Origin: Myxococcales bacterium
GTDB taxonomy: Bacteria; Myxococcota; Myxococcia; Myxococcales; Myxococcaceae
Assembly (NCBI GenBank): GCA_003153055.1
Contig: PMBV01000092.1
Location: 1 to 5,118 of the forward strand
Reading direction: 5' to 3'
Length of the DNA: 5,118 bases
The first letter of the stretch is position 1. Every line of letters begins with the position of its first letter. Below the pieces are notes generated by a model. It ran no database searches. It saw only the letters and a program-made list of their open reading frames with translations, and was not told the origin of the DNA. The translations under genes were made by a program, and so were the position numbers. Positions 1 to 5,118 of this stretch are shown here, piece after piece.

Positions 1-109
1 TGTTCTGACATCACGCGACGCGCACGCTGATTCCCGCGGCGACCAGGCGTCGTCGTTCTGACCGGGCGCTCACCGGGCCTCTCTTGCCCACGAATCCTGC
101 AGCGGACCG

Positions 110-125
110 CCAATGGTACCATTGG
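110..125. repeat. Perfect 16-bp palindrome
   Basis: CCAATGGTACCATTGG is a perfect self-complementary 16-mer. It is AT-richer than its surroundings, sits outside any confident gene and has no loop, which fits a dimeric DNA-binding site better than an RNA hairpin. No promoter that it would control can be identified, so a regulatory role is only a possibility. Confidence 0.45.
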
Positions 126-375
126 TGACGTTGCTGGGGACCCTCGCTCGCCTCGGCACATGGGACCAAGCTCATGCTGCCGGACTGGCACGAGAAGGTC
201 CTCGATGTGGCGAAGCCCCTGAGGGGAATCGACTCGAGGTCGAGGGGCTGCCAGCAAGGGCACGACGGTGGACACCGAGCCGCCATCCTGCCCTTTGGGC
301 TGGTGCTGTTCCTGCTCGCCCCGATGCTCGGCATCATCATCCGCGATGGGCACTGGACTGGCCCCTTGACGTTCG

Positions 376-396
376 GCCCAGAATCTCAATCTGGGC
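376..396. terminator. Candidate operon-end hairpin
   Basis: GCCCAGA and TCTGGGC form a perfect 7-bp stem around a 7-nt loop (383-389), 12 nt beyond the stop of the last operon gene. The position suits a transcription terminator for the minus-strand run and could serve both directions. Neither side carries a T-rich tract, so it is not a classical intrinsic terminator; it may instead slow RNA decay at the 3' end. Confidence 0.4.
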
Positions 397-408
397 GTGC
401 ACCCCCAT

Positions 409-1332
409 TCACGGCTCGATGGCAAGGGCCCGGAGGATGAGTCTTCCGACGTCGGCCACGGTCCGCATTGGCCCGGTTTCCTCGAGGCCGAACACCAAGG
501 CCGCCACGGGGTTGGTCGTATGGTTCCGGGTCGTCAGGTCTTCCACGTTGCCGTGATCGCTGCAGAGAATGACCATGCAATCCTCGGGTCGTCGGGCGAT
601 GACCTCGCGGGCGAAGGCGTCGAAGGTGCCCAGCGCCTCGAGCGCGGCGGCCTCGTCTTGCCGGTGCCCGGCCTCATCGGCGAGGAAGTGTTCGAAGAGG
701 GTGAAGTCCTCAGCGAGCGCCCAGAAGATGCGGGCGGCGGCATTGGCCGTCCTCGGGGGGAGCGCCCAGCCCCTGCCGCGAGCGCCGGCTCCGTCGATGT
801 CGTGGGTCAGGCCCTCATCAGCCCGGGCGTGGCCGAAGGTCCTCAAGGGCACTTCGCCTGCCGCCATGGCCAGCGTGCTGGCGGAGGCCCTGAGTCGGCG
901 CCGGTGCTCCTGGGGAATCATCACCCCGTCGGGCTCCGAGGGAAGGTGTGGCAGGCCCAGCGCCTCGAGGTACTCCAGCGGGTAGACGTTGGCAGAGGTG
1001 ACGCTTCGCTTTGCCGCGCGAATTCGGCGGGCGATGGAGCGCTCGTGGAGCAGCCGCTTCAAGGCGGTCGAGGGATAGCCGGCGACATGGCCTTCGACCA
1101 GCCGGGGCGCTTCGGCCGCGGTGTAGATGGCCGTCTGGTTGCTCGCCGATTGCGGTCTCCCAGGCAGCCCGAAGGTCGTGTCGAGGCGATGCACCTGGCC
1201 GCCGTCGGGCAGCGGGGTGCCAGTGCCGTCGAGGAACTGGGAGTGGAGGAAAGCGGCCTGGGCCAACGGGTTCGACCGGGGGTCGCGCGGGCCAATGCCG
1301 ACGCCGTCGATGAAGAGGAGGGCCACCCGCAT
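409..1332 (-). CDS. Alkaline-phosphatase-superfamily metalloenzyme, iPGM-like
   Basis: The 307-residue protein has the two-metal site of the alkaline phosphatase superfamily in the form seen in cofactor-independent phosphoglycerate mutase. D9 is in LLFIDGVGIG, T67 in ASNQTAIYTA is the candidate nucleophile position, D219 and H223 form a DEAGH motif, D259-H260 are in SDHGNVED, and H271 is in NHTTNPV. SDHGN and HTTNPV closely resemble the iPGM motifs ADHGN and HTTNP. Complete iPGM is about 510 residues and the archaeal form about 400, so the region between the two halves of the metal core is much shorter here. Glycolytic mutase activity is doubtful; a phosphatase or phosphomutase on a small phosphoester is more likely, with unknown substrate. 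The ATG lies 31 nt after the GTPase stop with only a weak ribosome binding site. It is the last gene of the run. Fold and metal site are clear; the reaction is not. Confidence 0.9.
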   Translation of the reverse strand: MRVALLFIDGVGIGPRDPRSNPLAQAAFLHSQFLDGTGTPLPDGGQVHRLDTTFGLPGRPQSASNQTAIYTAAEAPRLVEGHVAGYPSTALKRLLHERSIARRIRAAKRSVTSANVYPLEYLEALGLPHLPSEPDGVMIPQEHRRRLRASASTLAMAAGEVPLRTFGHARADEGLTHDIDGAGARGRGWALPPRTANAAARIFWALAEDFTLFEHFLADEAGHRQDEAAALEALGTFDAFAREVIARRPEDCMVILCSDHGNVEDLTTRNHTTNPVAALVFGLEETGPMRTVADVGRLILRALAIEP

Positions 1333-1363
1333 GAGGCGATGGTAGTCGGGTCGCTGGCCGGCC

Positions 1364-2413
1364 TCAGCTCCCCTCGGGGATCCGCTCGTTGGGCGTTGGC
1401 AGCCCGGCCTGAGTCAGGCGCACGAAGGTCTCGGAGAGGGCGTACAGCGCGAAGGCCGCGTCGTCGACTCGCGAGGCCCCTCGTGCGGCACGCGTCTGCA
1501 ACTCCAGCAGGTCGCGACCGTTGAGCCCGAGGAGAAAGGCCTGCGCGGCGATGGTCCCGTCTCCTGCGAAGGCGAGGCCCCTGGTCACCGCCTCGACGCA
1601 GGCACGAACGCAGCCCTCGAAGTCACCCCGAGCGAAGCAGGCCTCGGCCACCCGCGCCTGATCGACGAGGAGCACGGGCGCCAGCGCTGCCACGGCGCCG
1701 ACCATGGGTGGCGTCCAGGCCTCGTCGGGAACGAGGTGAGCCCCCGATGAGGTCTCTCGAGCCGGGGGCATGGCGATGGGCAGGGGCGTCGCCTGGGGCT
1801 GGATCTGGAGCCGCGGGGCTGGCACGACCTTCCTCGAACGAAGATCTCGAATGACGAGGCGCACCATCGCCTTCATCGCATCGAGCACTCCGTCACCTGT
1901 GGTGGCGCAGGTCTCGAAGTCGGGAGCGCCCGTGGCGTTCAACGCCGCCCGCATCTCGTCGATGGCCATGGCGTTGGTCAGGTCGCGCTTGTTGTACTGA
2001 ATGACGAGGGGGAGCCCCTCGAGGCGAAGGCCCTGCTCGCCCAGGTTGTCCTCGAGGTTGGCGAGCGACTCCCGGTTGGCGTCATCGGCGTCGGGGTTCG
2101 AGTCGGCCACGAAGATGACGCCGTCGGCGCCCTGGAGCACGAGCTTGCGCGTGGCGTTGTAGAAGACCTGCCCGGGCACTGTGTACATGGCCAGGCGCAG
2201 AGCGTAGTCGCCCACCTTCTCGACGCGCACAGGCAAGAAGTCGAAGAAGAGCGTTCGATCGGCTTCGGTGGGCAGCGACATCAGCTCGCCCCGGAGCGAC
2301 GGGCGAATGGACTCGTAGATGCGGCGGAGCGAGGTCGTCTTGCCCGAGAGCCCAGGGCCGTAGAAGACGACCTTGGCCGAGACCTCGCGGGCCATGACGT
2401 TCACCGTGCTCAC
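1364..2413 (-). CDS. MglA-like small Ras-family GTPase with C-terminal helical extension
   Basis: The 349-residue protein has two parts. Residues 1-195 are an MglA-type GTPase: P-loop GPGLSGKTT (19-27), LPTEADRTLFFDFLP (47-61) with the intrinsic arginine-finger position R53, TVPGQ (78-82) with Thr in place of the usual Ras Asp plus catalytic Gln82, YNKRDL (140-145) as the guanine-specificity motif, and TTGDGV (171-176) as G5. All key residues match M. xanthus MglA numbering, which supports the GTG start at 2413. MglA switches between GTP and GDP to set cell polarity and gliding motility, and is turned off by the roadblock protein MglB. Residues 196-240 are a proline-rich linker and 244-345 a mostly helical region with a TPR-like segment (ARGDFEGCVRACVEAV, 261-276). 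M. xanthus MglA, about 195 residues, lacks this extension, so this is a paralogue rather than mglA itself, and no mglB lies beside it. The start is coupled to the flavoprotein gene by GTGA. Confidence 0.93.
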   Translation of the reverse strand: MSTVNVMAREVSAKVVFYGPGLSGKTTSLRRIYESIRPSLRGELMSLPTEADRTLFFDFLPVRVEKVGDYALRLAMYTVPGQVFYNATRKLVLQGADGVIFVADSNPDADDANRESLANLEDNLGEQGLRLEGLPLVIQYNKRDLTNAMAIDEMRAALNATGAPDFETCATTGDGVLDAMKAMVRLVIRDLRSRKVVPAPRLQIQPQATPLPIAMPPARETSSGAHLVPDEAWTPPMVGAVAALAPVLLVDQARVAEACFARGDFEGCVRACVEAVTRGLAFAGDGTIAAQAFLLGLNGRDLLELQTRAARGASRVDDAAFALYALSETFVRLTQAGLPTPNERIPEGS

Positions 2414-3870
2414 GCCGACTGCCTCGCCTTGTTGAGGGGGTCTTGGCGCTTCAAGGTGCGCTCCACGCGCTGGACTGCTCGCACCGCCGCGAGCACCTCA
2501 CCCTCGAGACCGAGGCCCGGCAACACCTGCCTGCTCGCCAGCAGGAGCCGCTTGGCGGGGGACTGGGTGGGGTGGCCGGTGACGCCGAACCAGGCGTCGG
2601 CAGGCAGCTCGAACAGAGGAGACGGCTCGACCCGACCGTCGACCACCGACGGAGCGTGGAGCCAGGGCGTCGACTCCAGCCGGGCCCTGGCGCGGGTGAA
2701 GGGCATGACCGCCTCGAGGGCTTTCCAGATCTGCTCGACGTGCGCACGCACCTGGGTCTCGTCGCCACCTCGCAAGGGCAGGGCGGTCTCCATCGCGGCG
2801 GTCAGCACTCGAAGCTCGCCCTTCTCGGCTTCGACGGCTGGGCCCCGGGCGGGCGCCACCTGAACGAGAACCCCATGGATCAATGCGAGCGTTCCCAGGC
2901 CACGTGGGAGGGCCGCTTCGGGCAGCACCGCGTTCATGGTGAACAGTCGCTTCTTCACCGGGAGCTGCGCACTCGCGCGCTGGAACGCGGACTGCCGGCC
3001 TTCGGGCACCAGGCGCGAGAGCCCATCGAGATCCATCGCGGCGATGAAGAGATCTGCCCGGTAGGTGATCGGCCCTCCAGCCAGCCGAATGCTCGAGGCC
3101 GAGGCCCCGCGAAACCCCAGCTCCTCGACCACGTCTTCATCGCCCACCACGTCGGCGCCCAATTCCCGCGCCCGCTCGGCGAACAGCTCGTAGAGCGCCT
3201 CCCGGCCCCCAGGGTAGACCGAAGGCCAGGCGAGAAGCCGCCCCAGGGCTCGAGCTCCGGTCAGCGGGCTGGGCGCGGCCACGCAGGCGGCCAGGGGCAA
3301 CAGCTCGCGCAGCGGCGAGCCCGAGGGCAAGGTGCTCCCCTCGAATGGGCCAAAGCGGGGGAGCTGACGGTTCAGCCGCCAGCGGCCGACCACGCCTTCA
3401 GGAGGGAAGTCGAGCTTGGCCCGAAAGAGGCCGTTGCTCGCCTCGGCTTGGGTCACGGCGCGCTGCCATGCTTCCTCGAAGGCATCGGACGAAGCGCCCA
3501 GGGCCCGCTTGAGCTCGACCGCGCGCTCCTTGGGGTCGCTCCTCAGCTCGAACCACCTCTCGGACTGCAGCAACTGCAGGGCCGGACGGGTCAGCGAGCG
3601 GTGCGCCGCCACCGTCAACCCCAGCTCGGCCAACACCTCCTCGAAGGGCTCGACGACCTTCGGAGGAGGCATCACGAAGGGCGCATTGGGGAGCAGGAAG
3701 CCCTGGTGGAGGTACGGCGCTCCCTGGCCGTCATGGGGGACCAGCAGCACCTTGAAGCCTCGGCGGGCCAGCAGCGCGGCGGAGATCGCCCCGCCCACTT
3801 GCCCACCGACGACGATGACGTCATAGACGTGGCGCCCTGGGGCTCCACGCGGCTGCGCGGTCGGCTTCAC
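2410..3870 (-). CDS. CrtI/phytoene-desaturase-like FAD oxidoreductase family protein, degenerate nucleotide-binding motif
   Basis: The protein has 486 residues from the GTG chosen by its ribosome binding site and by the GTGA overlap with purN. Family resemblance is to amine-oxidase/CrtI-type flavoproteins. It has an N-terminal beta-alpha-beta fold (residues 15-46: YDVIVVGGQVGG, then ALLARRG and KVLLVP), a central YPGGREALYELFAERA segment (219-234) like the GG.. helix of phytoene desaturases, and a C-terminal PGLGLEGEVLAAVRAV stretch (451-466) like their second FAD contact. Two signature positions are off: the middle glycine of GxGxxG is Gln24, and the acidic residue that normally ends strand 2 and holds the FAD ribose is replaced by Pro-His-Asp. 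It may therefore bind FAD weakly, bind another nucleotide, or be a non-catalytic scaffold. No signal peptide or clear membrane segment is visible. Substrate is unknown; no carotenoid or other desaturase partner lies in the window. Its stop overlaps the GTPase start by GTGA. Family assignment is good; activity is open. Confidence 0.88.
   Translation of the reverse strand: MKPTAQPRGAPGRHVYDVIVVGGQVGGAISAALLARRGFKVLLVPHDGQGAPYLHQGFLLPNAPFVMPPPKVVEPFEEVLAELGLTVAAHRSLTRPALQLLQSERWFELRSDPKERAVELKRALGASSDAFEEAWQRAVTQAEASNGLFRAKLDFPPEGVVGRWRLNRQLPRFGPFEGSTLPSGSPLRELLPLAACVAAPSPLTGARALGRLLAWPSVYPGGREALYELFAERARELGADVVGDEDVVEELGFRGASASSIRLAGGPITYRADLFIAAMDLDGLSRLVPEGRQSAFQRASAQLPVKKRLFTMNAVLPEAALPRGLGTLALIHGVLVQVAPARGPAVEAEKGELRVLTAAMETALPLRGGDETQVRAHVEQIWKALEAVMPFTRARARLESTPWLHAPSVVDGRVEPSPLFELPADAWFGVTGHPTQSPAKRLLLASRQVLPGLGLEGEVLAAVRAVQRVERTLKRQDPLNKARQSA
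2422..2430 (-). promoter_or_regulatory. Ribosome binding site for the MglA-like GTPase
   Basis: AAGGCGAGG on the minus strand lies in the last codons of the upstream flavoprotein gene. Its GAGG ends 8 nt before the GTG at 2413-2411, the same spacing as at the previous junction. It supports this GTG over the in-frame GTG three codons later or the ATG six codons later. Confidence 0.5.
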
Positions 3871-4478
3871 CCGATCCACTCCTTGAGGTGCACGCTTCGC
3901 CCCTCGAGTCGAACTGTCCCACTGGCGATGGCCTTCACCACCGCGGGGAGCAGGCGGTGCTCCTGCTGTTGAATGCGGGCCGAGAGGGAGGCCTCGTCGT
4001 CCTCCGGCAGCACGGGGACCGCGGCCTGGGCCACGATGGGCCCCGTGTCAGCCCCCTCATCGACATAGTGAATGGTGCAGCCGGCCACTCGAACTCCCGC
4101 GGCGATGGCCTGGCGCACCGCCCGAATGCCGGGAAACGCCGGGAGCAGGGCGGGGTGCACGTTGATGACCCCCTGGGGAAACTGGTTGAGGAATCGCGGG
4201 GTCAACAACCGCATGTAGCCCGCCAGGCAGACGAGCTCGACGTGCCTCAGCTTGAGCTCGTGCACCAGGGCGTCGTCGAAGGCCTCGCGGCTGGGCCACT
4301 GTCGATGATCCATCACCACCGCGGGGACTTCGAGCTCCTTCGCCCGTTCGAGCACGGCCGCGCTGGGAACATTGCACACCAGGGCGACCACCTTCGCCGA
4401 GTCGTCCGCCGCCAGGGCCTGGACGAGCGCCTGGAAGTTCGACCCGGTGCCTGAGGCCAGCACGCCGACGTTCATCAT
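3867..4478 (-). CDS. purN: Phosphoribosylglycinamide formyltransferase (GAR transformylase)
   Basis: PurN transfers the formyl group of 10-formyltetrahydrofolate to glycinamide ribonucleotide, step 3 of de novo IMP synthesis, in the cytosol. The 203-residue product is close to the usual length (E. coli 212). The N-terminal phosphate-binding loop ASGTGSN lies at residues 8-14. The catalytic residues N106, H108 (in INVHPALLP), H137 and D144 (in DEGADTGP) fall at exactly the E. coli numbers when the first of two adjacent ATG codons is used. That ATG also forms the ATGA overlap with the purM stop. The frame is open upstream, but the extra residues are arginine-rich and unlike the family. An ATG at 4475 would shorten the protein by one residue. 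There is no strong ribosome binding site, which suggests reinitiation after purM. Position 119, His in E. coli, is Arg here. The end overlaps the next gene by GTGA. Confidence 0.97.
   Translation of the reverse strand: MMNVGVLASGTGSNFQALVQALAADDSAKVVALVCNVPSAAVLERAKELEVPAVVMDHRQWPSREAFDDALVHELKLRHVELVCLAGYMRLLTPRFLNQFPQGVINVHPALLPAFPGIRAVRQAIAAGVRVAGCTIHYVDEGADTGPIVAQAAVPVLPEDDEASLSARIQQQEHRLLPAVVKAIASGTVRLEGRSVHLKEWIG
3879..3884 (-). promoter_or_regulatory. Ribosome binding site AAGGAG for the flavoprotein gene
   Basis: AAGGAG reads on the minus strand inside the last codons of purN. It sits 8 nt before the GTG at 3870-3868, which is a standard spacing. It directly abuts an earlier in-frame GTG at 3879-3877, whose first G is the last G of AAGGAG, leaving no spacer. 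This decides the start in favour of the GTG at 3870, which also overlaps the purN stop as GTGA. Confidence 0.75.
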
Positions 4479-5118
4479 GGCTCGACGATGGCCGAGGGCT
4501 CGCTGTCGGCGGAGCTCTCGATGACGCCCACGTCCCACGCCTCCATGCCCCCGAGGCGGAAGTGTTCGATGGTCTGCGCTACCTCGCCCGCTTCGACGAT
4601 GACGGTGAGGCCCAAGCCCATGTTGAAGGTAGAGAACATCTCGTCACGCGAGACGTTGCCCAGCGACTGGAGCACCTCGAAGATCGGCGGGCGCTTCCAC
4701 TTCGACTCGTGGAGCACGGCCTTGAGCCCCGGAGGCAGACAGCGGGGGAGGTTCCCAGGGATGCCGCTGCCGGTGATGTGCGCCAGCCCCTTCATCGTCG
4801 ACCGCAGCCCCAGCGACAGCACGTCCTTGACGTAGATGCGGGTGGGCTCGATGAGGGCCTCGCCAACCGAGAGGCCGTCGACGGTCGCGTCGAGGCCCAG
4901 CCCGCGATCAGCGAGGATCTTCCGGGCCAGCGAGTAGCCATTGGAGTGGAGGCCCGAAGACCCCACTCCCACCACGTGATCGCCCGGCATGATCGATCGA
5001 CCGTCGATGAGGTTGCTGCGCTCGACCACGCCCACGCAGAAGCCCGCCAGCTCGTATTCTCCCGGCGGGTAGAACCCGGGGAGCTCGGCCGTCTCGCCGC
5101 CGAGGAGCGCGCAGCCCG
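4475..5118 (-). CDS. purM: Phosphoribosylformylglycinamidine cyclo-ligase (AIR synthetase), C-terminal part
   Basis: PurM closes the imidazole ring of formylglycinamidine ribonucleotide using ATP to give AIR, step 5 of de novo IMP synthesis, in the cytosol. The gene is cut by the right window edge: the frame stays open to the last base, and 213 residues plus a TGA stop are visible, against about 345 in E. coli PurM. The start and about 130 N-terminal residues are missing; the GTG at 5035 is an internal codon, not the start. The visible part opens with the family motif GGETAELPG, followed by AGFCVGVVE, the glycine-rich GSSGLHSNGYSLARKIL, PTRIYVK, the AHIT..G loop with NLPRCLP, and GNVSRDEMFSTFNMGLG. 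Together these cover the C-terminal half of the family. In the AHITGGG..ENIPR loop typical of many PurM proteins, this copy reads AHITGSG..GNLPR. Its TGA overlaps the ATG of purN in ATGA, so the two genes are probably translationally coupled. Confidence 0.97.
   Translation of the reverse strand, partial: GCALLGGETAELPGFYPPGEYELAGFCVGVVERSNLIDGRSIMPGDHVVGVGSSGLHSNGYSLARKILADRGLGLDATVDGLSVGEALIEPTRIYVKDVLSLGLRSTMKGLAHITGSGIPGNLPRCLPPGLKAVLHESKWKRPPIFEVLQSLGNVSRDEMFSTFNMGLGLTVIVEAGEVAQTIEHFRLGGMEAWDVGVIESSADSEPSAIVEP

Larger units (their letters stand above)
1..408. other. Region with no confident gene downstream of the operon
   Basis: No frame here encodes a recognisable protein. The content is a 7-bp direct repeat ACCGGGC at 61-67 and 72-78 (11 bp apart), the 16-bp palindrome at 110-125, short inverted repeats CCCC/GGGG at 216-226 and TCGAC/GTCGA at 229-243, and the hairpin at 376-396. 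A plus-strand frame from ATG 174 to a stop ending at 440 (88 codons) has GC-rich third positions and a hydrophobic run (AILPFGLVLFLLAPMLGIII) that could be one membrane segment. It lacks a clear ribosome binding site, and its end runs antisense into the metalloenzyme gene, so I do not call it a gene. A minus-strand frame at 11-340 is Cys/Ser/Arg-rich and resembles nothing I know. The region may be intergenic or hold a decayed gene. Confidence 0.5.

Noticed and set aside
186..200. Sigma-54 promoter candidate starting TGGCAC
   Set aside because: The -24-like TGGCAC is present, but the required GC of the -12 element is TC at the correct spacing.
11..340. Minus-strand open frame of 109 codons downstream of the operon
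   Set aside because: Composition is Ser/Arg/Cys-rich with no motif, no ribosome binding site seen, and third-position bias fades over its second half.
1333..1363. Promoter between the GTPase and metalloenzyme genes
   Set aside because: The 31-nt gap is GC-rich, with no -10-like or -35-like sequence and no room for a full promoter apart from the GTPase end.
397..1524. Long plus-strand open frame of 375 codons
   Set aside because: It is antisense to the metalloenzyme gene, which has a full set of family motifs. The plus-strand product is Gly/Arg/Glu-rich with no recognisable fold, as expected from a stop-poor high-GC shadow frame.
3871..3879. Upstream GTG start (3879) for the flavoprotein gene
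   Set aside because: The AAGGAG site abuts this GTG with no spacer, while the GTG at 3870 is 8 nt away and makes the same 4-nt overlap seen at the neighbouring junctions.
2443..3972. Plus-strand open frame of 509 codons
   Set aside because: It lies antisense to the flavoprotein gene and the end of purN. Its product is rich in Gln, Arg, Gly and His with no domain; the minus-strand proteins are clearly real.
3888..4454. Plus-strand open frame of 188 codons
   Set aside because: It is antisense to purN, whose catalytic residues are all present; the plus-strand translation resembles nothing.
4479..4538. Upstream extension of purN to 4538
   Set aside because: The added residues are arginine-rich, overlap the purM coding end and precede the family N-terminus; the ATG at 4478 gives exact E. 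coli residue numbering.

Overview
This high-GC window looks like a piece of a myxobacterial (Myxococcota) chromosome. The main reason is an MglA-type small GTPase whose GTP-binding residues fall at the same numbers as in Myxococcus xanthus MglA (K25, T26, R53, T78, Q82, N141, D144). GTG starts, GC-rich third codon positions and long spurious antisense frames fit a high-GC deltaproteobacterial genome. The phylum is an inference from protein features; no 16S or other marker is present.

Layout: all confident genes lie on the minus strand and read right to left. At the right edge is the 3' part of purM (AIR synthetase), then purN (GAR transformylase), a CrtI/phytoene-desaturase-like flavoprotein homologue, an MglA-like GTPase with a C-terminal extension of about 150 residues, and a small alkaline-phosphatase-superfamily metalloenzyme related to cofactor-independent phosphoglycerate mutase. 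The first three junctions are stop/start overlaps of 4 nt (ATGA, GTGA, GTGA), and the fourth gap is only 31 nt. The five genes are therefore very probably one co-transcribed, largely translationally coupled unit whose promoter lies beyond the right edge.

The first two genes catalyse steps 3 and 5 of de novo IMP synthesis. The next three have no obvious role in purine synthesis. A motility- or polarity-type GTPase coupled to a flavoprotein homologue with a degenerate nucleotide-binding motif is the most interesting part of the window. One possible reading is that the tail of a purine operon has been taken over by a small GTPase module; this is an inference from gene order only.

The left 408 bases hold no confident gene. 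They contain a candidate bidirectional hairpin just past the operon's last stop, a perfect 16-bp palindrome, smaller inverted repeats, and a weak plus-strand frame with one possible membrane segment. I see no tRNA, rRNA, CRISPR array, insertion sequence or phage gene.
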